Source of the DNA: Echinometra lucunter
Taxonomy: Eukaryota > Echinodermata > Echinoidea > Camarodonta > Echinometridae
Direction: 5' to 3'
Length of the DNA: 64,000 bases
Assembly (NCBI GenBank): GCA_029962745.1
Contig: CM057155.1
Coordinates: forward strand, 30,624,896-30,688,895
Notes under the pieces: model-generated
Databases searched by the model: none
Seen by the model: the letters and a program-made list of their open reading frames with translations, nothing else
What the model was told of the DNA's origin: nothing
Part shown: piece after piece, positions 13,801-27,800 of the stretch
Numbering within the stretch: the stretch's first letter is position 1
Layout of the letters: every line of letters starts with the position of its first letter
Program-made: the position numbers and the translations under genes

Positions 13801-16800
13801 GAGAGTACCCTCATAATTCTCGCAAAGGAATGCAAACTCAAAGAAATGGAAGGTCTTCTGTCTTCTGTTGCTTCTAGAATCTATCATTGTGTTTGAAACA
13901 TGATAATAAAGCCCTTCAAGCGGCATTGGATCTGCATATTGTTGGGTTATTTTTTTGTGTGTTGTGATGTTGTTTCAGTGTCTCATAACTGTTATCTGTT
14001 TCTCTGTCTTTGCCATAATACAGCGAGCACATCCTCGAGAGCTACCTCCTACAGACCCTGTTGAGTTCGCCAAGAAACTGATTGAAAAGCTGGAGAAGGT
14101 ACAGGCAGAGAGAGAAGCCAAGGAAAGACTAGCTGCCAAATTGCGGAAGGTTGAGGTAACCATAAGCGATATTTCTGTTTGTTAGAGGATGAATGCACTT
14201 AAGTAATATTCATTTAAGGCTTTGGACATTTGCTGACCAATAAGAATTAACTGACTTGTTTGGTCAGGTTCATGCTCCCAAATCATTTAAAATGTATTAT
14301 TGATTTTACAGGAAGAAGTAGACTTATTAAGAATGTTTTATATAACTGGGAATTTACATCATATTTGTATCTTTCCCTTATCCTTAATGGAGTTGTGACA
14401 TTATTTTCTTTTTCTTCTCCTTGTCATCCCAGGAAGAGGAGCACGAGAGTGAAACACCCTCATCCACAACCATGAGACCTTCCGGCACTCAAATATTCCC
14501 CGTCCATGACTTTGTTGAGGACGACCCCAACAGTATTCTGGAGGACCACATGTCAAGGGTCTTCAAAGACTCAAATCGGCACACACCAAGAGGTTTCTCC
14601 CCTCGCTCGCGGTCACCCGACCACCACAGAAGCAAGCTGCCGCCCTCGATGGCCAACGTGCCTCAGGTCTCACTGCATCCCAAGCAGATCTCCTCCCACC
14701 AGCATCACAGCAGACACCACATGTCCAAATCCAAAGAACTCATTGTGCCACCCAATATGGCTACTGTCGGTATGGCGGAAACACCATACATGACTTACAT
14801 AGAAGATTCTGGGAGGCACAAAAAGCGCAGTAGTAAAAAGTCGGACATTTCATCAATATCTAAGACAACTGATAGCGGAATTTATGAAGGACCACCGTCA
14901 TTGCCGTCAGACTCGGAGAAGTAAGTATAGAAAAACTAGCATTGCAGCAGAGGACTAATGCATCATCTTTACATCACCTCTACTTATAGAAGGCATGAAG
15001 GCTTTAGTATTTTGCTGATAACAAGGGTAGAATTGGAAAAGAGTAATAGAGAATATTATCTTGAATGAGAAGTAAAAACAGAAATGTCCACTACTCAAGA
15101 AACTCTACAATATCAGATTACTCATGCATTTTGTTGAAAAAGTAGTTCATAAAAGTGAAGAAATCTGTTTATTAAAACCTGCATGTTAAAAAACATCCAA
15201 AATTTGGATAGCCTATGCTCCATCCCAGGATTTCAATCTACGACAATTTTGTACACTTATCCTTTCAGTTCCATGAAGCGAGTTGCAGACTGGATCAGAG
15301 AAGGTGATGATCTATCCGACCAACGTACGCAGAACCCATCTATGCATCACAGGCAGAGGCATCGTATGCATCCAGATTATAACACCACTATGACAATGCC
15401 TCAGTAAGTCTTTCAGTGTATTGTTGTGTTGTAAACACATGGTAAATTTTTATTCTTGTTTTTGTGAACTTTTATAAGCAATGCCATGCATTCCTGTGAT
15501 GTTTACGGTGTGTTTCGTGTACACTGCAAATATGAATTCGTGATCATTACGACAACAGATTCCTGGTCCTTCTTTTTCTAATTAGCACTTTAATTTATTG
15601 GAACTGTTAGCGTAAAATATAAAATAAGGGGTTTTTTCTGAACCTGAATTAAGATCATAGAGTATCATCATATGTTTTTGTGAATTTGCAAAATATCTGC
15701 ATAAGCAAGGTGCAAGTCAAAACAGACCCAGTGCATATTTGTATTCAAATTAACTCCATGTCCTCAAACTGAGAAATGTACACAGGATGCTCTTTCTTAC
15801 AGACTCGTAAAATGTCTGATTTCTAAAGATGAACCATGTTTATATATGCTAATGTCACTATAATTGCCATGTCTGTTTGTCTCATTTACAGGACCTCTAA
15901 GAAACCTGTTGTGTATAACACATCGCGGCCCCAGACCATGGAGAGGGAGCGGACGCACACACCCACCACCAACCTGGCCAAGAGGAGCTCACCCCACCTA
16001 CCCAAGCAACCGTTCGTCCAGGATCCAAACATGCCCCTGATGCAACCGCCAGAACCCCTTACCGTCCTGGAAGAGGCTAGGAGAAGGATAGACATGTCCA
16101 GTAGACAGCAGAGGATGAGCAGGTTGGTAGAACACCCCCAGAGGGAGAGTGGAATGGCCTGATGCTGCATTGATTGTAGTGAAGGCAGGAAACTACCATT
16201 GTAACTGAGTGGGGAGCAGAGGAGGGGTGGGGGGGGGGAGGGAGCAGGAAATGTATTTGTAGAGAGGTATTGATGGGGATTCACGTACTGGTAGAAGGGA
16301 AGAGTTTGTTGGTGATGATGGCGAATTTATTGACTGAGGTTTTGGCATTTTGTCTATTGATTCATCATTGTTGAGTTTCTGCCTGCAGATCAGAAGTGAC
16401 TATTCAGAAAACAAAAGCTAAACGAAGATCATTTCATCTCAGAGAAAGGTTTTAACACTATAGCCTTCATACTTGGCCTCAGTGCATGATAATGATATTG
16501 TGTCCATTGATAACTCACAACCTTTAGGAGACAATACCTCTCTCCACTTCAAAATTGCTTTTGCCAATACCACCCTGACCTTGGTTTCAGACATGCCCTT
16601 GCCCTCCATGCAATTTTAATTGCATTATATCATCCCATTATCTTATCACCTCTCTCTTTAGCAAAACTAGCGATCCTCGTAAGGAGAAAAGACCGGTGAT
16701 GATGCCTAGCATGCAGTCATCGTCGTCATCAGGACAGACTAGGTCAACGATGCCTACCAGCATCTCAGATAACCAGATCTACCCGGGTCTCACAAGACCT

Positions 16801-19800
16801 CCCACCACAGGAGGGTACGTTACTATTGCCATCATTACATTCTCTTCTGTCACATTTGTAGGCATGATAACACCAACATGAATTATTAGTTCTCTGTCAT
16901 GCTTATTCTGTCTAGTGCACTTGTTGCTTAGCCTTAATAATAATAATAATAATATCGATGCTTATATAGCGCCGGTATCCGCCAGGTCCTGACGCTCATG
17001 GCGTTCAACAAATTACATATGACAATCGAGAAAAATACATATTGGAAAAATAAATTCTTAGACTACAAAATTAAGTAAGGAGAGAATAATCCCAAACTGA
17101 GGTACATACAAATCAACATAATTCAAGGAAATGATAGCAGTAAAAGATTAAGGGTATCCATTCAAAAAGAGATGAGATTTGAGGGCAGCTTTGAAATCAC
17201 TAAGGGTTGATAGGGTATGTATTTCAAGAGGAGCCTATTCCAAAGATGGGGACCAGAGTGAGAGAAGGCTCTATCCCCCCAAGAGCTCCGTGTCTTGGGG
17301 ATTACCAAAAGGGAAGATTGAGAAGAACGTAGGTGTCTTGTAGGCTTGTACTCAGTTATTAAATTCATATTGTATTGTGTTGAAAAAGTTACTTTGTAAG
17401 CACTGAGGACATATCGTCGTCGTTTTTACGAACTGGTGAATCCACGCATGTGCACAGAAACATACATTGGAGAAAACATATTTATGAACCGTTGAATCGT
17501 GTTTGAATGGCCAGTGCTTCGTTATTGTGTATTGATGTAAATGGTAATACACACCATTTTAAAATTAAAGTCATATTAACCCATTCGTGACAGGAATTAT
17601 TTAAAGCCTTATTTGATCAGCTTTTATTCTTCAAAATGGCAACACCAACATTCTTATTTTATTGCTACATTTTTCTTATAAAACGTCATGTATCTGAAAT
17701 GAATATAAATTGACAGAAATTATGATGAGAAGTCAAAAAGTTTCCAATTTGCAGGGGAAAACAGTGATTTTAAACCTATCACATTGCCAATTTAAGGATT
17801 TAAGTGCTTATTTTCCTTTCAAAAAATTTCAGCATCAAACAACGAATATTGACGCAACCAAAATGGGCACAGTTTATGTAGAATTTTTTGCTCTTTCTGC
17901 TCATGTATTTGGTATGATTTTTTGGGCTTTGCATCAAAAGATATTAGGCCATACCACAAAATGTGGACCTCTGTCACGAATGGGTTAAGCATTCTTTATA
18001 TGTATGTATTGATACATGAAATTTTGCAAAGAAAGCATATTCTGTTATTTAAAAACACCTAAATCTAAAAATACATTTTCCTCCAATTCACGTTTCTTCA
18101 CATCACGTACAGATTCCCCGGTTTGTGAAAATGACAATATTAAGGAAGTTAAGATAAACCTCAATTTTCAATTTTCATTCTAATGGCACTTGTGCTATAG
18201 GAAAGGATGATTGGAAATCTGTAGGAAGAGCTGGGATCTAATATTCCAATGTTTGAGATTAACCCATTCATGACAGAGGTCCACGTTTTGTGGTTTGGCT
18301 TAATATCTTTTGATGCAAAACCCTAAAAATCATACTAAATACATGAGCAGAAAGAGCAAAAAATTCTACACAAACTGTACCCATTTTGGTTGCGTCAATA
18401 TTCGTTGTTTGATGCTGAAAATTTTTTAATGGAAAATAAGCATTAAAAACCTTAAATTGGCAATGTGATAGAAAGTTTAAAATCACCATTGTCCCCTGCA
18501 AATTGGCAACTTTTTGACTTCTCATCATAATTTCTGTCAATTTATATTCATTTCAGATACATGACGTTTCATAAGAAAAATGTAGCAATAAAATAAAAAT
18601 GTTGGTGTTGCCAATTTGAAGAATAAAAGCTGATCAAATTAGGCTTTAAATAATTCCTGTCACGAATGGGTTAACACTTTGTATCTTGTCCAGGAAGTGA
18701 TGACAGGATGGTTTCTTTGAACATATCTCGAAAATCCATAATCAGAAGAAAAATGTAGGAGTTAAGTCTTTGTGCACTGACCCGTGAACCTGTGTGTGCT
18801 GAATTATTTTCAAGGAGTGCTTAATAATGGCCATGAAAATTGACTTGCTGAATTCAACAAGTTGTAACTTTTCCAGCAAGGAGAATTTACCATCCCATAT
18901 TCAAAAAAGAAAAAATGTGAAAAGGAAAAAATGAGAAGAGTTAGAGGAAGAACTGAAAAAAATACATGAAATAAGTGAAATGGAAGTGGAAGATTTGAAG
19001 GAAGAAACTTTATTTAGAAAGAAACAAATTGAAGAGGAATTACATAAACTTTATAATTATTTTACTGATGGAGCAATTCTAAGATCAAGGAATGTAAACA
19101 ATTAACAGTGAATGCTGCCACCTGAGGAGAAATATATTTTGTGGAGATATTATAGGCTTCGTGATTGAGCATGAAATGTGAACTTTGCATACCAGTGCTT
19201 CAGATTATTCCTTTCTGACTAGTTTCATAATTCTCTTCCCTTGTTTTCCTCTCTCGCAGGAAGCGGCCCACCTCCTCGTCTTCCTCTAGCAAAGGCCGGC
19301 CAACATCTTCAGGTGGTACGATGGAGAAGAAGGTCCAGCCTAGCATAACCATAGCGTACTATCTCTGCAACGATCCCATCCCATACAGAACGAGTCTCCC
19401 TGGCTCAGAAATCACCTTACGGCAATTCAAGGCTCTCATCTCCAAGAAGGGCACTTACAGGTAAGAAATTTACTTTGTCTTGTGACTGGCAGAAAGGCAC
19501 TAGTAGGGAATTGTCAGAAATCATGTATATGACATAGGAGGTTCGTTGCTGTTGTAAAGTGTGACTCTTGCTGTTGTGTCATTGTAAAAGCAGTGTGCCC
19601 TTTTCTTTCCTCCTTTTTTTCCCTTCCTGTAGAGACATTGGCTATTTGGCTTGGTATGTTTCCATCCATAGATTTAATATTATGTTTCTTATTTTCTTTT
19701 CTTTTTTTTCAACTTGAGGCATTGGTGCTCATACCTAGTTTATAGGGAGCCTATTTATGGGTAACAAATGACACATTTCAGAAAGATGTCTATGAAAGAA

Positions 19801-22557
19801 AAATATTTTGCAACATTTTATGAAAGTCTTAAACTTACAGGAATTAAGCCACTTTGTACATATTTCTCCTTTCTTAATTATCATCAGCTTCACTCCTAAA
19901 AATATTGCCTCTCTTATATCCTTCCCATATCTGCCCCTTTTCTTATATCCACCCCCCCTTTCTCCATCCCCACAACTCTCGCGTCAACTTCCGTCAAGTC
20001 TAACCGAAGTGACACAGATGTTTTTTACCCTGCTCTTTTCCTTTTCCGGGCTTTTAAGTTGTTGGTGACTGATTGATCTGTTTGGAAGATAAGATATGAC
20101 AATTGAAGCAATGAATTATGGATGAGAGTATCTTATTGCCATGGCAACCTACCGGATGATGGAGAGATAGCGATGATACAAGTCATTGCCCGAATGCACT
20201 TTTCTGGAGTGTTTCATTTTTCTTTTTCTTTTTCTTTTTACCACTTTACTTGTTTCTGATGATGAATCTTTGAAATTCTTTGATGGCAGGTGAAATCATT
20301 TCTGTTTGTTTGATTGATACAGGAATGAATTGCATGTGATTTTGTGTGTGCTTTGGTCATTTTGTTCATCACCCCAGAGTATCAAGATGACTTTGGGCTA
20401 TCAGATTATTAACCTGATCTATAACTGTATACTTGAATGATTCTCTCAAATATCTTGATTTCCACTTGATTTATCCTTAATCATTTCACTATCTCTGCAT
20501 CTCCCATCCTTTTTATGTTTTTTTTTTCAGTCCTGCTCTAAAAGTTTTTTTTTTTTGCTTCTTTACTTCTCGGTATATTCCCTTTGCTTTTATCTGTTTT
20601 TCTTCTAATCATTTCAGTTTTTAATATGCTCTTGAACTATTAGTATTTACCAAATTTTGTTCCTATATTTTTATACTATCCTTCATTTCATCTATTTTAT
20701 CGATCTCTTTGTTACCCTTTCACTTTCACATTATTGTTCTGTCTACTCTTCATTCTTCTTTATATTGTATTTCTTGCCTGTCATATATTATTCTTCAGCC
20801 CCCCTCGCTTTCTCTCTCCCACTCTCTCTCTCTCTTTCTTTCTCTGGCTCTCCTGTTGTGCTCCCACCCCTGCGGGCATGGTGACTGTGTGGTTTCATAT
20901 AGGGGGCAATGACTGTGAGGTCGTTCACCCTGCTTGCTAGCTTTTGCTGCTGTGTAATCTGACATTTGATTGTACGCAGCCTGTGGGTGTGGGTATGGAT
21001 TGTTCACAGCATGTTCAGCTCTGTGTTCAAAAAACTCTCACACTTCAAGGACAGAAAGAGAGAGAAAGAGAGAGAGAGAGATATGCAAGGATAGAGGGAA
21101 TTACCAGAGGCAGATGGGGTTGTCTTTCTCTGACTCATTTTGCGTGATTGATTCTTAATGAGCGCTCTCTTTAAGGAAAGAAGATTTCTGGGGAATTCAG
21201 TGGACATGTTGCTTGATCTTGCGGTGGACATTTTGTTGTAATTTGTGGTGAACATGTTCTCTGATACCATACATTTACATGTTTCTTTTGGTGTGGATCT
21301 TTTAGCCACAATTTATCTTTATGACAGTTACGACTGGGTTTCAGTGGTATAAAACATTTTTCATAAGAAATTTTGTTATCTATTCATAGTTATAATCTTT
21401 TGATATTTTGGTTTTATCTATCCTGTACCCATTATCCTCCTTTTGGATTGTGGTTAAAAACTTCTTTTCTCATCTGTTTTCTTTCACATGTAAAGCAATA
21501 TTGGGAAATTTATCGAAAACCTGTCAAAAACGCCATAATTTTGATACCTTCCCAGGATAAACATCTACACCTTCAACTTATGCAAATCTATCTGTAAATA
21601 TTACAAAAAAAGACAAAGAAACAAAGAGCTGGAGTGATGGTGAAAGAATGATGAATTAAGTTCTTTTATCTTACATCGTGGGTCACTGACCACTATTCTG
21701 ATGGATATTGTTGAATTATTCATGATATGCCTTTGAAGAAATCAAATCCGACTGCTGACCATCGCTAATAACCAAATGCAAATTTTGAGAATGATCTGCC
21801 CCATCTCTCTTTGATGGTTGTTCACTGTCTGAATTTCTCAAGCAATATGGTTTTCTAATAGAACTTGACAGGGAATACTCTTGCAGGTCAGTTTTCATAT
21901 TAATCCATGTGCAATTACGAGGAAGCTTGGTATGATTAAGAGTATGTATTGCCTTAATGGATGGATTTGTAGGCTAGGTGCATATTGTACATGTATTTCT
22001 TGATAGAAAGAGAGACCAAATAAGATTTTTCAAGGATTTGTTTGCAATCTTTTGGACTGATATTAGCATAATCACTCTACATTTAATATGGATCATTCGT
22101 GCAAGAGCATATCTTGTGACTAACTTTAAAAGGATGCTAAGTATTGGCTTGATTCTGTTCTTGATTTCAAATTTTAACTACTGGTTCATCAACCTTTTCG
22201 GTTTATTTGCTCAGGTTGGAGATGATTATTGCGTAAAGAAATACGTTCAGTGAAGTTTTTCTGTCCACATAGGCCTTACCATGATACGTGTATGTGTGTT
22301 CCCAGCCTTAGGTGTTTTTTTTTATTTCAAACATTCTCAAAGTAGCTCATCCCGCTGGGAACATCACCGTACTTGTATTCACTTCTTCTTTCGTCACTTC
22401 ATGCTTTCCATTCAAGTATCTTCCAATTTAAAAGCTGAGATAAGAAGTAAAGCAAAACTATTTCTATGTATTGCCTCTTTTGCCATTGCTCACACTTTAA
22501 AAAAAAAAATTTTTTGGTGTTTTTTTAACATTACCATTATTATTCTTATTAACATTG

Positions 22558-22626
<69 letters not shown>

Positions 22627-22958
22627 GGTTCATTAATGGGGAGGGTTTGGATAGTGGAAGGTAACATGGGAGACTAAAGGTCGGTATTTAGTCTTACTTT
22701 TACATTTCGTCACCCTAGTGTTAAAGGTAGATCAAGAATGTTTTTCGTCATTTGTATAAAACCTCGTAGATTCTGGAGATGTAATAATTGATGGATGAAT
22801 GACTATTTTATTTGCGCTGTCGAAGAAAAAGGCAAGGGAAGTGGGAAGTTCATGAGTGTATGTTTGTTCATGTTGCAAAATTTGCAAGGGTTGATTCGCT
22901 CCCCAAAAGGCGAAAGTGCAGTGATTGGTCACACACCCCATCCAAGTAGTCCTGTGCA

Positions 22959-22994
<36 letters not shown>

Positions 22995-24775
22995 CGCACA
23001 GCAACCCTCAACTTGCACCTCCTGATCCGCTATATGGAAGTACTTTTCAGGTGTTGTTTTGAGGTCAGCCCAAGAAATGCAACATCAACAAAGCCTCAAG
23101 GCCCAGCCAGCTTGCCTTTCGAAGAACTAGGTCTACCGCACATGATTGGGCCCACTAAACTCCAAAAAAAGGAGAAGTTTTCTTGAAATCTTGTTGTTGT
23201 TTTGCTTTTGTGAAGTAATGCTCTGAGGTTTTGAAACATTTTGTCCTCAATTTTTTTTCTTTAATTTTTGCTGTTTTACTTTCATTTGTTATAAAGGCAT
23301 AGTGCAGTAGTATCCATCTTGATAATAAAGTTTGGAAATAAGCAAAAACTCCTTTCCTCTCAGCCAAAATTTCTTGACAGTCAAAATTATTCATGCTCCG
23401 TTGGAACTTTCAAAATAATAATTGTAATTCTTTGAATATTATAAGGATTTTTCAGAATTGTGAAAAAGAGTAAAACATTATGTGGCTTGTCATTATTACT
23501 GTTGCATTTACAAAGGCTGAAAATTGCAGATGAAAAAACAGAAGCGGCCTCTGCATGCTCTTATGATATTCGACAAGATGCGTCATCGTCGTGTCTCTTG
23601 TGACTTGTTTTTCCTGCATGTGGCTCTTCAGAACAAGCTATTAGAATGTCGTGTCCACTTGGCAATTGCCAATTGAAGTGGTGTGAATTAGTGGATTACA
23701 CATTAAGAATGCTCCAGTTGTCTTGATTGGCAGAATGCTCTATGCCTTGCATCCACTTCTAAGGAAACACTTTCTTTTCTGATGGACAAACCTTTCATTT
23801 CGGAAATGAAATGCTTTCTTCAAGACCCCATCCTGCAGTGAACTACGTCGCTTCAATCGGAAATTGCACCATCTCCGTGCTTCGGTTCATTGAGCAAAAC
23901 TGTTGCCTTTTAGTTCTTGGTGCCAGAGGCTGCCATGAAGTGGCGTAACATAATGGATCAGCAGTTGCATGCGCTTCAGTGAAGGTGATTGCCACATTTC
24001 CTTTTGCCCAGCATGCTAATGCTATCTCTCTACTTTTCAAAAATGTGTCCAATTATGCCAGAGGGCTCGTTTGAGGGGGATGCTCGCAGAGTGTCAAGAA
24101 TTAGTGGATTGGCTGTCATTCTGTCAATGATGGATGTGATTGTCACATCTAATGTACCATGCTCCACACTTCACTTCATCTCTCTCTTGCTCTCAGACTC
24201 CCATCCTTGGCTACTGCCTCTCTGATAGGACTTAGGTAGGAGGTGTTGATGGGCACTCTTGGAACCAAGGTGGGCAGTTTCACGCCGCTCTCCTGTCCTG
24301 GCTCATTTACTCTGACCCCTCTGGCCAGCACTTTTAAGCGATACTTCATCTACTTTGGTACATGTAGCTTTTCTCATTAGCAGATTGAATGCTGTTTCTT
24401 CCAGGTCATCAGTTGTCTTTCTTCTTTTGTACATATTAAGAACACCTGCTTCATTAGCCCATTCTTTTAAGCCAATCAAGGACTATCATTTTACTGTTGC
24501 ACTTTGATAAAACCTTTTCTAAGAATGTGTGTCCCCCCTCCCCCCTTCTTTCACATGAGTGGAGGATGGAGTGAGCCATTAATGCTGTAATTAATTGCAT
24601 TTCTCATTACCATGCAACACTTTCAGTTATGCAGGTGCAAACTTATATTGTGATTTGTGTATCTTTTTACTCGCATGACTTTGCTGGTACTCATTAAGAT
24701 GAAGAAAAATACCCCTTTCTTGGAACTATACATGTAGGCTGTTCTCTTTGCTGTGAAGGTGATTGTAGCAAATTG

Positions 24776-24814
<39 letters not shown>

Positions 24815-27800
24815 GTCTCTCTCTCTCTCTTCTTTGACCATTGAAGTGGTATGGCATGATGAAAATAAAGCTTGTAAGAGTGATTAGTCATTAATCATTG
24901 AACATTGGATCAAGGTATGTAGTGTGAGCTATTGGTGTTGATTCTCTCACTTGTTTCATGCCTTGATGCCTTGATATGTGCTAAAGCTACGGTGGATGTC
25001 TGTTCACATTAGCACCCTAGCATCATCTTCAGAAGCAGTGAGCCAAAGGTGTGATGTATTTTAAAGGCTCCCCTCCCAAACCCCCAACACCCCAGCCCAT
25101 CAATTCGCAATTCGGTGTATAGTATGCCCAATTCGTTTTCTATGAGGAAGTAAGACTCCATAAGCCAAACCAGTTGTTATTACAATGTTGATTTGTGCGA
25201 GTAGTTTATGTAACTTGTAGTTCTGTCATGAGCAATCGTCGAGGGGGGGGGGGGAACAGGGGACCCCTTTTTTTCAGCAAATTTTTGGTGTATGTCTCAC
25301 AAGAATTTTAAGCCGAGGACCCTTTTTCAGAGTGTCCCCCCCCCCCCCCCGATGTAAAACGGATTGACAATGCTATTGTGCCACATTTTAAACATATGAA
25401 ACTAGAGAGCTTTTAGCATATCAATCATAAGCAGAGGCAACAAAAATGAAATGCTTATAACCAGGGAAATTCTCACAAAAGTTGTCAGTTTTTACTCATC
25501 TTTATAGATACATTAATGAAACATCCATTCCCCTCCCTTCCTTCCTCCTGTTGACATACAAACCATCTCCCTTTAAGGATGCAGTCCAGCTACAGTTACT
25601 AGGGGGGGGGGGGGGGAGGTCACTGCTCTTTCAGCGCCAGCGAGCCAGCCACGGCTGGTCAGAGAGAAATCGCATCTGCTCTCACCTGACTGCCTGGACA
25701 AGCCTCCAACCTCGCATTCCTGCCGTGAAATTGACCTCCTCTCACACGCAATCAATAGCGTCAGACAAGGGGAGTTTCCAACGTGTATACCCGGGCAGAA
25801 CATCTTGGTGAAATGTCACACCACTAAATCCCAAGACTTGCTCACACTCTGTGGATTATTTCTGTTTCATTGTAATTCTCAACATGGTTTGATGATGACA
25901 GCTCTTCAGCGTTCAGGATACATACATGTACCACTCTTTTGTGCATGCTTTTATTGCTTTCCATACTTCATACCATTCATGGTGCTTGTATACATGTAAG
26001 AAGAGCTTCTCGATTTAACCCATTGGTGACAGGAATTATTTAAAGCCTAATTTGATCAGCTTTTATTCTTCAAATTGGCAACACCAGCATTTTTATATTA
26101 TTGCTACATTTTTCTTATAAAACATCATGTATCTGAAATGAATATAAATCGACAGAAATTATGATAAGTCAAAAAGTTGCCAATTTGCAGGGGAAAACGG
26201 TGATTTAAAACTTTCTATCACATTGCCAATTTAAGGATTTTAATGCTTATTTTCCTTTAAAAGATTTTCAGCATCAAACAACGAATATTGACGCAACCAA
26301 AATGGGCACGGTTTGTGTAGAATTTTTTGCTCTTTCTGCTCATGTATTTGGTATAATTTTTAGGGCTCTGCATCAAAAGTTATTAGGCCAAACCACAAAA
26401 TGTGGACCTCTGTCACGAATGGGTTAAGAATCAATGCCACATGAAAGCTACTTGGCATAGGTGTTAGAATTCCTCCTCCTGCTGCATTATTTTGATGATA
26501 ATATCCTTGGGCAATCCTATAAGAAACTCCTCTCCTAGTTAATAGGATAATTTTTGAAAAAGATTTTTATTCTTTCTGAATGAGAATGATCTTTGTTTAA
26601 TAAATTTAGAAAACAAATCTTGATTTATTCTTCTTTTTCAATTTTGACATTGTCCACTTGGGTAGTGATCAGATTTACATCTTTTGAAAATCACAGTTTA
26701 TATCATTTGCTCTCATGTCACTGATCATGCCCTTTGCTTTTCATGTGGAACCTTGCTTTCAAGGGTGATCAACTCTTAACATATTGTTTGCTATGAGTGA
26801 GAAGGGCTTTAACTCCTATATCAATGTCCTTCTGGCTAGTGGTATATCATATCATATTTGTATACTCACTTGAGACACTGCTATTATATTGATGATAAGT
26901 AGATATCCAAGGTTGATGTGCGCTCTTCAGAAATATTGATTGCATATCTTTGTGCTGCTTCAGGTTGAGAATTGAGAGACTGGTGGGAGAAGGGAGGAGG
27001 GAGATGGGATGAGTGCTAGAGAGACTGGTGTGAGAAGGGAGGAGGGAGATGGGATGAGAGCTAGAGAGAGGGTGGGAGAAGGGAGGAGGGAGATGGGATG
27101 AGAGCTAGAGAGAGGTAGGAAGGAAGAGAAGAGTGACTGGTTTGAATTGTCAGGATCTGTGGTGGGATTTTTCACCTGCCATTTTCTCTGCCTTTTTCTC
27201 TGTAATTGACCGCGTCGTAATGCATTTTTCATCTGATGGAGTGTGGCTTGCAGAGCATTTAGACTTTTCCTTGGGTCATGACCTTGGTGCTTTTACACAG
27301 GATGTTTTAGTCATCATTTTTTTTATCAAGAAAGAGGCAGAAGTATCTAGTTTATCTGCAGTTATTGGTGATATTTATATTATTGCAAATTGCCAGTGTA
27401 AATTTGAGAGAATGCGTATCCCCAAGGTATTTGTACTATAATTGACCCTGTCATAGATCGTAGTTTACCAGATGATTGTCTGATATTGATAGACTTCTTT
27501 ATTTGTAATTTTATGATACTTAATAAACTGCAGCACAAAGAAAAACAGATACCTTGGACTTGCCCAAAATAGAGAATTTTTTAGTGAGTATTCATGGTGG
27601 GGTTGTTTTGATATGAGAAAGGGAGAAGTGATGCTTATTCTAGTTCTTCCTGTTTTTTGAGGAAGTTGTGGAGAATGTGTAGTTCATCTGGCTAACCTGT
27701 CGGTGAGAGTGAACTCTAAGTTGTTGTGACAACTGGCTCTCGGTGGTAAATCTGATTGTGATGCCCTCCTAATTCGCTCCGCTCGCTAGGGGTCTCTTTG

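Noticed and set aside
17710..18540. Similar ORFs of about 90 residues ([15 protein letters not shown]) at 17710, 18268 and 50786
   Set aside because: They lie inside family A elements. Similarity follows from nucleotide identity of the copies; frames break in other copies and no domain is present.
25228..25355. Poly-G and poly-C runs about 100 bp apart as one inverted element
   Set aside because: Homopolymer runs are common across the window, and flanking bases do not extend the inverted repeat convincingly.
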